64,000 nucleotides of DNA from NCBI RefSeq assembly GCF_011682145.1, contig NZ_WHJH01000010.1, positions 1 to 64,000 of the forward strand. The letters are read 5' to 3'. Under the pieces are notes generated by a model. It was not told the origin of the DNA. It was given only the letters and a program-made list of their open reading frames with translations, and did no database searches. Both the position numbers and the translations under genes were made by a program. Shown piece after piece: positions 7,613-16,481 of this stretch. How positions within the stretch are numbered: position 1 is the first letter of the stretch; every line of letters begins with the position of its first letter. The stretch comes from Massilia mucilaginosa (GTDB taxonomy: Bacteria > Pseudomonadota > Gammaproteobacteria > Burkholderiales > Burkholderiaceae_D).

Positions 7613-8995
7613 TCAGGCATTCTCCACCTGCTGCGGCGCCAACGCCGCGCGCCGTCCCGCCGTCATCAGGAACACCCCGTAGCCGGCCAGCATCAAGCCG
7701 GCGAACACCAGCGACATGACGAAGTTGTAGTACACCATCGTCCCCAGGCAGACCAGCGCGCCCAGCAAGGCGAACAGCGGGAAGAACGGATACAGCGGCG
7801 CGCTGAACGGCCGTACCATCTGCGGCTCGCTGCGGCGCAGCTTGAACAGCGCCAGCATGCTGACGATATACATCGTGATCGCCCCGAACACCGACATGGT
7901 GACGATATTGGCCGTCAGGGTCTGGCCGCCGATCTTGATCAGCTCGTCGCTGTAGATTGCGGCGATCCCGACCACCCCGCCGGCCAGCACGGCCCGGTGC
8001 GGGGTCTTGAAGCGCGGATGAATCCTGGCGAAATAGTGCGGCAGATACCCTTCGCGGGCAAGCGCAAAGATCTGGCGCGAATAGCCGAAGATAATGCCGT
8101 GAAACGAGGCAATCAGGCCGAACAAGCCCAGCCACACCAGCATATGCAGCCAGCCGCTGCTGCCGCCAACGATCATCTTCATCGCCTGCGGCAGTGGATC
8201 GTTGATATTGGACAGCTTGGTCCAGTCCCCCGCCCCGCCCGCGAACAGCATCACGCCCATGGCCAGCGCCACCAGTGTCAGGATGCCGCTCACATACGCG
8301 ATGGGAATCGAGCGGCGCGGGTCCTTGGCCTCTTCGGCGGCCATCGCCACGCCCTCGATGGCGAGGAAAAACCAGATCGCAAACGGAATGGCGGCGAACA
8401 TGCCGGGAACGGCAGCCATGCTGAAGCTATCCTGCCCGGCCCAGCCGCCCTTGGTGAAGTTGACAAGCGAAAATCCCGGTGCCACCACGCCCATAAACAC
8501 CAGCAACTCGAAGATCGCCAGCAGCGCCAGCATCAGCTCCAGCGTGGCCGCCACCTGCACGCCGATGATGTTCATGGTCATGAAAATCACATACGCGCCG
8601 ACCGCCACCAGCTTGGGATCGAGCGCCGGAAACTGCACGTTCAGATAGGCGCCGATGGCCAGGGCGATGGCGGGCGGGGCGAACACGAATTCGATCAGCG
8701 TGGCGGCCCCGGCAATGTAGCCGCCGACCGGCCCGAAGGCGCGCTTGCTGTAGGCAAACGGCCCGCCGGCATGGGGGATCGAGGTGGTCAGCTCGGTGAA
8801 GCTGAAGATGAAGGTGGTGTACATGGCAGCGATGAAGATGGCCGTCACGGCGAAACCGAGGGTGCCGGCCGAGGCCCAGCCGTAGCTCCAGCCGAAATAC
8901 TCGCCAGAAATGACCAACCCGACCGCAATGCCCCACAATTGAAAGGTGCTTAAAGCCTGCTTGAGCGCGGGCGCGCCCGCGGTGTTCGCGTTCAT
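7613..8995 (-). CDS. eat: Ethanolamine permease, APC superfamily
   Basis: A 460-residue inner-membrane transporter with about twelve hydrophobic segments along its full length. The N-terminal block LWGIAVGLVISGEYFGWSYG and the PHAGGPFAYSKRAFGPVGG loop are characteristic of ethanolamine permeases of the amino acid-polyamine-organocation family; the enzyme would import ethanolamine by proton symport. Family length is about 450-480, so it is complete. No ethanolamine ammonia-lyase (eutBC) genes are near, so either they lie elsewhere or the substrate is another small amine. It is a single-gene unit, with about 220 bases of intergenic DNA upstream before the next leftward gene. Confidence 0.85.
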   Translation of the reverse strand: MNANTAGAPALKQALSTFQLWGIAVGLVISGEYFGWSYGWASAGTLGFAVTAIFIAAMYTTFIFSFTELTTSIPHAGGPFAYSKRAFGPVGGYIAGAATLIEFVFAPPAIALAIGAYLNVQFPALDPKLVAVGAYVIFMTMNIIGVQVAATLELMLALLAIFELLVFMGVVAPGFSLVNFTKGGWAGQDSFSMAAVPGMFAAIPFAIWFFLAIEGVAMAAEEAKDPRRSIPIAYVSGILTLVALAMGVMLFAGGAGDWTKLSNINDPLPQAMKMIVGGSSGWLHMLVWLGLFGLIASFHGIIFGYSRQIFALAREGYLPHYFARIHPRFKTPHRAVLAGGVVGIAAIYSDELIKIGGQTLTANIVTMSVFGAITMYIVSMLALFKLRRSEPQMVRPFSAPLYPFFPLFALLGALVCLGTMVYYNFVMSLVFAGLMLAGYGVFLMTAGRRAALAPQQVENA

Positions 8996-9219
8996 GAGTC
9001 ACTCCAGTCCGGGTAAGGTGGGGAAACGTGATACGAAGATGCGGCCAGCGCACGCGCGTCCGGCCATGCTGCCGTCGGACGCGGGGGAACGATGCTGACG
9101 AGTTAAGTATGCCGTTAAATCAACGGTTTTGGGGAAGAGTTCGCTCCAGAATGCGCAACAAAGCGCATCGAGCGGGTCCGGCGCCGCGAAGCGCCGGGGC
9201 ATTCATGCGGCGTCAAGGG

Positions 9220-10764
9220 CTACGGATAACTCTTGAGCAAGACCTGTTCGCCGAGGCTGGTCAACGATTGCTGGCGCTGGTGTTCTTTCTGTTCCTCCGA
9301 CAAACTTGTGTGACCGGTGAGGTACGGTGCCAGCGCCGCCAGCAGGTCGCGCTGGAACGATTGCTGACCCGGGCTGAAAATATCGGACACCAGCTTGCCC
9401 ATCGCATAGCTCAGCACCCGGGCCGACTGGCTGGCGGACTGATTGAGCGTGGCCTTGACCAGGTGTCCGTCGCTGTACGCCAGGTTCATGTCGCTGCTGG
9501 CCGCGTCCTTGATCTGATGATAATCGTAGTTCTGCGATTCTTGGGTGTGGTCCAGTTTGAGCGTGGTGCCGGGCGTGCTCGGCGTATGGAAACTCGCGTT
9601 CAGCTCGGACTTCTGCTGTTGCGAGACGGTGCGCTCGCCCTGGCTGCGCCCGCCCACATTGGTGCTTTGCGACACCTCGTAGGCGAAGCTGTCCAGTTCG
9701 CTCGAGCGCATCGGGTTGATCGCAGTGCTCACCTGGCTGATCGAGGCGCTGAAGTCGGCCAGCCCGCTCAGCACGGCGTGGTCGGCGGCCGCCAGCTCCC
9801 ACTTGCCACCCGTGGCCACGCCGCTGCGGGGCTGCGCGCTCCCGACATTGCTGTTCAGGCCGGTAAAGGCTTCCTTGAACATCGTCATCAGTCCGGCATC
9901 GGCCCGGCCGCGCGATGCCGCCTGGTCGAATTGCTTGAGATTGCTGGCCAGCGCCCTGGCCTGCTGTTCCGGGCTGCCCAGGCCCGCCAGATTGCCGGTA
10001 TCGACGCTGACAGAGGCCGTGCCGGACGGTCCGCTCAGGCTGACCGTGCGCTGCGCGGCGTCGGCGCGGAAGCTCAGCGCCTGGGTCGCTTCGGGGTCGC
10101 CGGCCAGTTTGATGGTGGCGCGCAGGTCGACCGAGGCCAGCACGGCCGGATCGAATTGCGTCAAGCCCTGCAGCCTGACCGAGGGCGGCTCCTGCGTCAT
10201 GCCGTCGATGGCGTCCTGGAAACCGCCGGCCAGGCCGGCCAGCGCGCTGCGCTCGGCATCGCTCAGTTCCGCGCTGCTGCTCATGCGCACCGCCAGGCCA
10301 TCGTCGGTGTTATCCAGCGACAAGGTGACTTCGACCCCGCTTTTGGTGGTGATGCTGAGCGAAATCTTGTCGTTGCCTAGGCCATGCAAGAATGGCGGCG
10401 CGGCCGCGATGCCGTAAGGCGAGGCTAGCGTTGCGGACGGGGCCAGCTGGACCGATTGGGAAACGTTGCCGGCCTCGCCCCTGAACTGGGTCAGCAAGGC
10501 CGCGCCCAGTCCGCTGAAACGGCCGGCCGCCGAGCGCGCGGCGACATTGGCGGCCATCAGCGCGCTGACGCCATCCTGCGCCGCCGATTCCCAATGCAGG
10601 GCGGCGCGGCCGGAGGCGGCCGCGGACAGGCTCTGCGGGCTGAGGCTGACAATGGTCGACGAGGACGGGCGCTGGACGGCCTGCTCATCGTTGCGTTGAG
10701 AAATCGGTACAGGACTGCGCACCGGCACCGTGTTGCGGCTGGAAATGGGAGAAATGGCGGTCAT
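9220..10764 (-). CDS. Cysteine-free Ser/Ala-rich hypothetical protein
   Basis: A 514-residue protein I do not recognise. It has no signal peptide, no membrane segment and not one cysteine. The first 60 residues are rich in Ser, Pro and Arg and look disordered (VPVRSPVPISQRNDEQAVQR). The middle (about 130-250) has alternating hydrophobic patterns suggesting beta structure (KISLSITTKSGVEVTLSLDN), followed by helical Gln/Ala/Ser stretches; the end is basic-acidic helical (SLSEEQKEHQRQQSLTSL). Absence of Cys together with a disordered start and no Sec signal resembles proteins exported by flagellar or other non-Sec routes, but that is inference. Codon use is like the host, so the frame is real. 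Its neighbours give no hint. Confidence 0.7.
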   Translation of the reverse strand: MTAISPISSRNTVPVRSPVPISQRNDEQAVQRPSSSTIVSLSPQSLSAAASGRAALHWESAAQDGVSALMAANVAARSAAGRFSGLGAALLTQFRGEAGNVSQSVQLAPSATLASPYGIAAAPPFLHGLGNDKISLSITTKSGVEVTLSLDNTDDGLAVRMSSSAELSDAERSALAGLAGGFQDAIDGMTQEPPSVRLQGLTQFDPAVLASVDLRATIKLAGDPEATQALSFRADAAQRTVSLSGPSGTASVSVDTGNLAGLGSPEQQARALASNLKQFDQAASRGRADAGLMTMFKEAFTGLNSNVGSAQPRSGVATGGKWELAAADHAVLSGLADFSASISQVSTAINPMRSSELDSFAYEVSQSTNVGGRSQGERTVSQQQKSELNASFHTPSTPGTTLKLDHTQESQNYDYHQIKDAASSDMNLAYSDGHLVKATLNQSASQSARVLSYAMGKLVSDIFSPGQQSFQRDLLAALAPYLTGHTSLSEEQKEHQRQQSLTSLGEQVLLKSYP

Positions 10765-10914
10765 CTTCGCGATTTGTAAAGGATAGTCTGTTTATCAACT
10801 GGACACTTCCGGCCGAACTGACCGACGAAGCAACATTGACATAAGGTTATATCGACGACAAATCACAAATCATGAGGGCTGGCGGGAAAATATCGACATT
10901 ATCCCAATACGCGC

Positions 10915-11500
10915 CTAGTCCAGATATCCCACCCAATAGTATTCGTCCGGACTTTTGCCTTTGAAGAGATGGCCACCGCGCCAAAACGCGACGAACGTGG
11001 ATTCATTGATCTGTTCTTTGGAAAACCAATCCGGCGCTTCCGCGAACACGTAGTTCGGGTACCAGAATCTTCTATCCTCGTCGTGGGCTTCCCCCGCTCT
11101 CCCAGCGCTTCAATGGGCCTTCCCGGAAGCCGGTCGCATGATTCTGGCCGACTCGCCAGGCTTGCACAGCGGCGGCAAAGTCGGACGAGCGCAACTCGAC
11201 ATAGGCGAGTCTATGGGCATACTTCAGATCCAATTTGCAAGCAACCAGAGTTTCGCCACGTCGAAATGCCGTCTCGGCGCGCATGCCGCCTGGCACCAGC
11301 AGTGCCTCTTGAATGAACATCTCGGGAGAGCCATCGAGCCGGCGACCGGTTCGTTTGGCGCCATCATACGACCAAGCATAATGCTGGAATTTCGAGAACA
11401 TGCATCCGGGCGCTGCGCCCCGATACACATATGTGCCAGCGAGGAAAAGCATGCCAAGAATGGCGACCGAAACTACCGCGACAACGGTATCTTTATGCAT
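10915..11500 (-). pseudogene. Hypothetical membrane-anchored protein gene with a frameshift in a G5 run
   Basis: From ATG at 11500 the frame encodes an N-terminal membrane anchor (residues about 5-25, VVAVVSVAILGMLFLAG) and an outside domain, then hits a G-run (C5 at 11091-11095 on the plus strand) and stops soon after with an unnatural tail (142 residues). Removing one base of that run restores a frame that continues EAHDEDRRFWYPNYVF, then PDWFSKEQINEST, to a stop at 10915, for about 194 residues with good protein character. Either a natural single-base insertion has broken the gene, or it is a sequencing error or phase-variable tract. The family is not recognised. Confidence 0.6.
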
Positions 11501-11590
11501 TCAAATAGCCTCATCTGATTTCGGAGGTTTGCCCATCTCAAATTGAGAGCCAGCTTCGTCGTTGTTGATTTCCACAGACCTGCTCGCCTG

Positions 11591-11622
11591 AACAATGGCG
11601 ACACTGAACAATGGCGACACTG
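11591..11622. repeat. Short tandem repeat, 16 bp x 2
   Basis: AACAATGGCGACACTG occurs twice in direct succession (11591-11606 and 11607-11622) with the first bases of a third unit. It lies in the 240-base gap between the frameshifted membrane-protein gene and tatD; no coding role is apparent. Confidence 0.8.
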
Positions 11623-11742
11623 AATAATGCAATGGAGGCTGGATCGTAGTCGGAAGCATTGCTATGTGTCAACGCCATATGATCCGAACTGACAGCAAAG
11701 TCATATTGACAGACAATTAACACTCAGTCCACAATAGCAGTC

Positions 11743-12561
11743 ATGCAGATTTCTCCCCTCATCGATATTGGACTGAACCTCGCCAGCCACCGTTTCACTC
11801 GCGATTGGAAACAAGTCATCGCCCGCGCGCAGGACGCCGGTGTCGAGCGCTTCATTTTGACTGGCACATCGCTCAAGATTTCCAGGGAAGTGGCGCTGCT
11901 GACGGAAAAAATGGCTCCCGGCACTGCATGCTTCACCGCCGGCATTCATCCGCATTACGCGTCCGAGCTCGACGCCGATGCATTGCTCCAGCTGCGCGCA
12001 TTGCTGTCGCATCCGAATGCCGTTGCAGTAGGCGAGACTGGCCTGGACTACAACCGCGACCTGTCGCCGCGCCATGTGCAGCGCGCCGCGCTCGAATCCC
12101 AAGTCGCGCTGGCGTGTACGGTCGGAAAGCCCTTGTTCCTGCATGAACGCGAGGCTGCGGACGACCTGCTGGCCATCCTGGATAACTTCAAGGACCGTCT
12201 GCCGAACTGCGTGGTGCACTGCTTCACCGGTAGCGAGACTGTGGCGCGGCAGTACATCGAGCGCGGCTTCTATCTCGGCATCACCGGCTGGGTCGGGCAG
12301 AAAAACCGCAATCAAGACTTGCTGCGTGCCCTGCAAGCCATTCCGCCCGAGCGCACAATGCTCGAAACCGATGCGCCCTACCTGACCCCGCCCGGCTACG
12401 CGCCGAGCATCGCGGGCAGAAACGAACCGGCGGCCTTGCCGCGCGTCGCCGAACTGCTGGCCATTGCCCGCGGCGTGCCGGTTGAGCAGGTCAGGGCCGA
12501 TGCCTATGCGGCGACGATGGGATTCTTCGGACTCGCCGACTTGCCCCACACGCCGGGCTGA
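11743..12561 (+). CDS. tatD: TatD-family metal-dependent deoxyribonuclease
   Basis: A 272-residue cytoplasmic hydrolase of the TatD family, a TIM barrel with two metal ions. The N-terminus reads LIDIGLNL, as in the TatD branch rather than the DxHxH of YcfH-like members. Other family motifs are all present: AGIHPH, GETGLDYNRD (metal-binding Glu), LHER, VHCFTGS and LETDAPYL. TatD is a 3'-5' exonuclease involved in DNA fragment processing and oxidative DNA repair. Length fits the family. The gene appears monocistronic, preceded by a 240-base intergenic stretch with a short tandem repeat and followed by a PEP-CTERM gene remnant on the other strand. It is the likely last core gene before the type VI secretion cluster. 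Confidence 0.92.
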   Translation: MQISPLIDIGLNLASHRFTRDWKQVIARAQDAGVERFILTGTSLKISREVALLTEKMAPGTACFTAGIHPHYASELDADALLQLRALLSHPNAVAVGETGLDYNRDLSPRHVQRAALESQVALACTVGKPLFLHEREAADDLLAILDNFKDRLPNCVVHCFTGSETVARQYIERGFYLGITGWVGQKNRNQDLLRALQAIPPERTMLETDAPYLTPPGYAPSIAGRNEPAALPRVAELLAIARGVPVEQVRADAYAATMGFFGLADLPHTPG

Positions 12562-12674
12562 CCCCGGTCACATTTCACCTTCTTCAACTCGCTCTCGTCG
12601 CACGCTCGCATCAGCGGGCGCATGATCCTTGCGCTTGCCTCGGTCGCTTGGGTTTTCCATCGCACGCAAATCCA

Positions 12675-12998
12675 TCACCGAGTTTTCGGAAAACAGAGCG
12701 CCGCCCGGGCGACCAGCGCCATTCCCGCCCTAAGCATCGCGTGGGTGGACGGTTCCGGCACCGCCGTGAGCTCGGTGAAGCTGGTCATCTGCGCACCCAG
12801 TGAGTATTTCTCCTTCGTGGTCCACCCGCGCCGGGGCACGCATGAAGATCCCTTCATCGACGACATTGGACTTGGCCCGGAACTGCATGTCGAGGTCGTG
12901 CTGGCTGTCATCGAACGTGAAGCGGCCGACGGTCTTGCCGCCCACATTGATGATGTCGAATTACCGATGATGCCGACGGCGGCGCCTACCCGACTCAT
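12675..12998 (-). pseudogene. Remnant of a PEP-CTERM surface protein gene
   Basis: On the minus strand two frames give pieces of one protein. One frame has DIINVGGKTVGRFTFDD and DLDMQFRAKSNVVDEGIFM, a beta-rich extracellular style. The other, overlapping it downstream, has LTAVPEPSTHAMLRAGMALV, the PEP-CTERM sorting signal (VPEPST plus hydrophobic stretch) used by exosortase. The stop before the first piece and the frame change between the two show that the gene is decayed, and the arginine cluster after the hydrophobic stretch is poor. It points to an exosortase system elsewhere in the genome, as is usual in Oxalobacteraceae. Confidence 0.55.
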
Positions 12999-13240
12999 AT
13001 CAAAATCATAAAATAGTTTACTTGAATTAACATTAATATCGTGAAGCTATTAATGGTTTCTTCATTATGTCCTGCCTTCTCGATCCGCAAATTCTTTGCG
13101 TCATACCCCTGTAACTTTTGAACATTACAATCATTCCCGTTCAATACCGGCTGCGCGACTGTAGGCCGTATTTTAATGCTCGATGATGAAATAACATTTA
13201 CGCCCGTCCGTGAAATAGCGCATTCGCCCAGAGGCCACCA
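12999..13240. promoter_or_regulatory. AT-rich leader upstream of the T6SS operon with a perfect inverted repeat
   Basis: This AT-rich stretch contrasts with its GC-rich surroundings and holds CATTAATA (13031-13038) and its perfect inverse TATTAATG (13048-13055) separated by nine bases. It could be an operator for a dimeric repressor or H-NS-like silencing DNA controlling the downstream secretion operon. No sigma-54 box with correct spacing was found just before tssJ. Confidence 0.35.
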
Positions 13241-13759
13241 TTGCAATCAATATCCAGCTTCATTAGCGCACTGATTACCGTTACCGCCGCCGTCGTGCTC
13301 AGTGCGTGCGCGTCGAGTGCCACGACCAGGGCGTCGCCCTATCGCATCGAATTCCAGGCGGCCCGCGACGTGAATGGCGACAGCCGCCAGCGCCCCTCCC
13401 CGGTGCTGGTCAAGGTATATGCGCTGCGCTCGCCGACCAGCTTCCAGTCGGCCGATTTCTTTGCGCTGCAAAGCCAGGCCGACACGGTGCTGGGCAAGGA
13501 TCTGGTGGAAATCGAACAGCTCGTGCTGGCGCCCGGCGAAAGTCGCTCGATCAAAAAACCGGGCAATCCCGAGGTTACCGCGATCGGCATCGTCGCTGAA
13601 TACCGCTTATTGGAAAAGAATAAGTGGCGCGAAACAATTACCTTGCCCGATCCGAAACAACTGAATGCCTTCAAGTTCTGGCAAACCTTGCCCGATCAGT
13701 TTCTTTTGCAGGTCGGTATTAACAAGGGCGGTATTGCCTTGATTCAAAAAGCCAAATGA
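13241..13759 (+). CDS. tssJ: T6SS outer-membrane lipoprotein TssJ
   Basis: A 172-residue lipoprotein that anchors the TssJLM membrane complex to the outer membrane. The signal peptide ends in a lipobox LSAC with the acylated Cys at residue 23. The body is the small beta-sandwich typical of TssJ, with the conserved pattern SPVLVKVYALRSPTSFQSADFF, and PGES followed by IGIVAEYR. The start is TTG at 13241 with an AGAGG ribosome site seven bases upstream; no ATG gives a proper signal peptide. It is the first gene of the long secretion operon and overlaps tssK by four bases (ATGA at 13756). Confidence 0.9.
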   Translation: MQSISSFISALITVTAAVVLSACASSATTRASPYRIEFQAARDVNGDSRQRPSPVLVKVYALRSPTSFQSADFFALQSQADTVLGKDLVEIEQLVLAPGESRSIKKPGNPEVTAIGIVAEYRLLEKNKWRETITLPDPKQLNAFKFWQTLPDQFLLQVGINKGGIALIQKAK

Positions 13760-15144
13760 AACCCTATTCACCCAATCCGAATATCGCCAGCAGCATGCAT
13801 CAGCGCATTGTCTGGACCGAAGGCATGTTTTTGCGCCCGCACCACTTCCAGCAGATGGAGCGCTATTTCGAAAACTTCGTGCTGGCGCGCGTGCTGCCAA
13901 TGCAGGGTTTTCACTGGGGATGGTCGCGCCTGGTGCTGGACCGGGATGCGCTGGCACTGGGAAAGCTGGCCATCGGCAGCGGCGCCGGGGTCATGCCTGA
14001 TGGAACGCCATTTGCCTTTGAAGCGGACAACGCACCTGCCATGCTGGACGTGCCGGCCCAGCTCAAGGACCAGGACATCGTGCTGGCCTTGCCCTTGTGG
14101 CGTGCCAACCGGCCCGATTTTTCCTGGTCCGACGAGGCCCCGCCCCAGGATGCCGCCGGCAACACCGGCTGGACCCGCCACGACATCGGCGAGTTCGAGA
14201 TCGAAGACGCCAACAGCGATGCATACGGCCCGGCCGTGCTGCAATTCGGCCGCTTGAACCTGCGCCTGATGCCCGCGTCCGCGCTCAATGCGGACTGGCA
14301 GTCGGTCGGCGTGGTGCGCGTGAACGAACGGCGCAACGATGGCCAGGTGCTGCTCGATGACAGCTACATCCCGCCGATGCTCGCTGCCACTTCCCATCCG
14401 GTGCTGGAAAAGTTTGTCTCGCAACTGCACGGTCTGCTACAACAGCGCGGTGACGCCCTGGCCGAGCGCCTGTCGCAGCCGGGCAGCAGCGGCGTGGCCG
14501 AATTCGCCGATTTCCTGCTGCTTGAAGTGATCAACCGCTACACCGGCGTCACCTGGCATGCCGGTCAAAGCAGTCGTCTGCATCCCGAGATGCTCTATAA
14601 AGACATGCTGAAACTGGCGTGCGACCTGGCCACCTATACGTCCGACAAGCGCCGCCCGACGGTCTATCCGCCGTACCTGCACGACGATCTGCGGGCCACG
14701 TTTACGCCGCTGATGGTGGAACTGCGCCGCGCGCTCTCCACCGTCCTCGAGCAGCACGCCATCGCCATCCCGCTGCAAGAGCGCGGCAATGGCATTCGCG
14801 TGGCGCAGATCCCTTCGCTGGAATTGATCCAGGACGCCGGGTTTGTCCTGGCGGTCAATGCCGATATGCCGTCCGACCTGCTGCGCACGCGCTTCCCGGC
14901 GCAACTGAAAATGGGCGCGGTCGAGCGCATCCGCGACCTGGTGCTGCTGCAGCTTCCCGGTATCGGCGTGCGCCTGTTGCCAGTGGCGCCGCGCCATCTG
15001 CCCTACCACGCCGGCTTCACCTACTTTGAACTCGACAAGACCGGCGAGTTCTGGAAGCAGCTGGAACAGTCCGGCGGCCTGGCGCTGCACGTGGCCGGTC
15101 AGTTCCCCGGTCTTTCCATGGAATTCTGGGCCATCCGTCAATGA
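13756..15144 (+). CDS. tssK: T6SS baseplate protein TssK
   Basis: A 462-residue cytoplasmic protein that links the baseplate wedges (TssEFG) to the membrane complex. The start region carries the TssK hallmark IVWTEGMFLRPHHFQQMERYFE. The family pattern continues with GRLNLRLMP, the HPVLEKFVSQLHGLL middle, and the C-terminal FTYFELDKTGEFWKQLE block that contacts the membrane complex. Length matches the family (about 440-450), plus a short N-terminal extension. The first ATG overlaps the tssJ stop (ATGA), so translation is coupled; an internal ATG at 13795 could give a more usual N-terminus. The stop overlaps tssL the same way. Confidence 0.95.
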   Translation: MKPYSPNPNIASSMHQRIVWTEGMFLRPHHFQQMERYFENFVLARVLPMQGFHWGWSRLVLDRDALALGKLAIGSGAGVMPDGTPFAFEADNAPAMLDVPAQLKDQDIVLALPLWRANRPDFSWSDEAPPQDAAGNTGWTRHDIGEFEIEDANSDAYGPAVLQFGRLNLRLMPASALNADWQSVGVVRVNERRNDGQVLLDDSYIPPMLAATSHPVLEKFVSQLHGLLQQRGDALAERLSQPGSSGVAEFADFLLLEVINRYTGVTWHAGQSSRLHPEMLYKDMLKLACDLATYTSDKRRPTVYPPYLHDDLRATFTPLMVELRRALSTVLEQHAIAIPLQERGNGIRVAQIPSLELIQDAGFVLAVNADMPSDLLRTRFPAQLKMGAVERIRDLVLLQLPGIGVRLLPVAPRHLPYHAGFTYFELDKTGEFWKQLEQSGGLALHVAGQFPGLSMEFWAIRQ

Positions 15145-16481
15145 ACACCACCAACACCTTCGGTTTCGATCCACTCGGCCAGCTGGGCCGGCGCGGCGAC
15201 CATTTTGTCGCGCCCAATCCTGGCGGCGCGTCCGCCGCAAACAACATGCAAGGCGCCGGAGCGGCTCCCGCCGCGCCGCCTCCCGGCCAACGCATTTACA
15301 GCGGCAGCAACCCGCTGGTGGCGCTGGCCAACCCGCTGCTCAACCTCATTCCACAGATTCGCACGACCGTGCATCACGCCGATCCGGCCATGCTGCGCGA
15401 GCAGTTGCTGGCCGAACTGCGCCAGTTCGAAACCCGCGCCCGGGAAGCGGGCATTGCCAACGAAACCATTCTCGGCGCACGCTACTGCCTCTGCACCACG
15501 CTCGATGAAGCCGCCACCTTGACGCCCTGGGGCGGCGGTGGCGTCTGGTCGGCCAACAGCCTGCTGGTGACCTTTCATAACGAAACCTGGGGCGGCGAAA
15601 AGTTCTTCCAGTTGCTGTCGCGCCTGGCGCCCTATCCGGCCCAGCACGTCGACCTGCTTGAACTTCAATATTTCTGCCTGATGTTGGGCTTCGAAGGACG
15701 CTACCGCGTGCTCGACCAGGGCCGCTCGCAGCTCGAATTGCTCAAGCAGCGCCTGCTGCAACTGATCCGCACCCAGCGCGGCGAGCATGCCAGCGCGCTG
15801 TCGCCGCATTGGCACGATCCGGTTGTCGCCGCCCGTGCGCAGCGCAGCGTGCCGCTGTGGGCAGTCGCCAGCGTGGCGGCGCTGGCCTGTCTCGGTTTGT
15901 TCGTCGGTCTGCAGTGGTCGCTGTCGTCGCGCTCCGACGAGGTCTATGCCGCGATCGACCAACTGCGCGTGCCGCGCGTGGTGGCCAGCGCCGCCAGGCC
16001 GACCCCGGCACCGCAGGCGCGCCGCCTTGCCCAGTTCCTGGAAACCGAAATCGCCGAAAAACTTGTCAGCGTGCTGGACCTGAGCGACCGCAGCACGATC
16101 ATCATCCGCGGCGACAGCCTGTTCGAGTCGGGCGCCGCCACGGTCAGCAGCAGCCCGGCGCACGCATCCTTGTTGCAGCGCATCGGCAAGGCGCTCAATG
16201 CCGTCCCTGGCGCCGTGCTGGTGGTCGGCTACACGGACGACGTGCCCACCCGCGGATTGCGCTTTGCCTCCAACTGGGAGCTGTCGGTGGCGCGCGCCGA
16301 CAGCGTCAAGACCTTGCTGCAAGCGCTGCTCGATCAACAGGGCCGCCTGCGCGCCGAGGGCCGCGGCGCGGCCGAGCCGGCCGTGCCGAACGACAGCCCA
16401 GCCAACCGGGCGCGCAACCGGCGCGTCGAAATTACCCTGATGGTGCCGCCGGCGGCACCAGCCACCGAGTCCGCGCCATGA
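15141..16481 (+). CDS. tssL: T6SS inner-membrane protein TssL with OmpA/MotB peptidoglycan-binding domain
   Basis: A 446-residue protein of the extended TssL class. Order: proline/alanine-rich N-terminus (1-45), cytoplasmic DotU/IcmH domain (about 50-225, with ARYCLCTTLDEAATLTPWG and the W-S-x-NSLLVTFHNETWGG block), a membrane segment at about 236-260, then a periplasmic OmpA-like domain (about 310-440) with GYTDDVPT and the NRARNRRVEITL signature, which binds peptidoglycan. It forms the trans-envelope complex with TssJ and TssM. It overlaps tssK and tssM by four bases each. Confidence 0.95.
   Translation: MNTTNTFGFDPLGQLGRRGDHFVAPNPGGASAANNMQGAGAAPAAPPPGQRIYSGSNPLVALANPLLNLIPQIRTTVHHADPAMLREQLLAELRQFETRAREAGIANETILGARYCLCTTLDEAATLTPWGGGGVWSANSLLVTFHNETWGGEKFFQLLSRLAPYPAQHVDLLELQYFCLMLGFEGRYRVLDQGRSQLELLKQRLLQLIRTQRGEHASALSPHWHDPVVAARAQRSVPLWAVASVAALACLGLFVGLQWSLSSRSDEVYAAIDQLRVPRVVASAARPTPAPQARRLAQFLETEIAEKLVSVLDLSDRSTIIIRGDSLFESGAATVSSSPAHASLLQRIGKALNAVPGAVLVVGYTDDVPTRGLRFASNWELSVARADSVKTLLQALLDQQGRLRAEGRGAAEPAVPNDSPANRARNRRVEITLMVPPAAPATESAP

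Noticed and set aside
12622-13011. Rightward open frame of 129 codons after tatD.
   Set aside because: It is antisense to the PEP-CTERM remnant, which explains the sequence better.
13215-13245. Possible sigma-54 promoter (GG...GC) just before tssJ.
   Set aside because: The spacing between the GG and GC elements is two bases too short.
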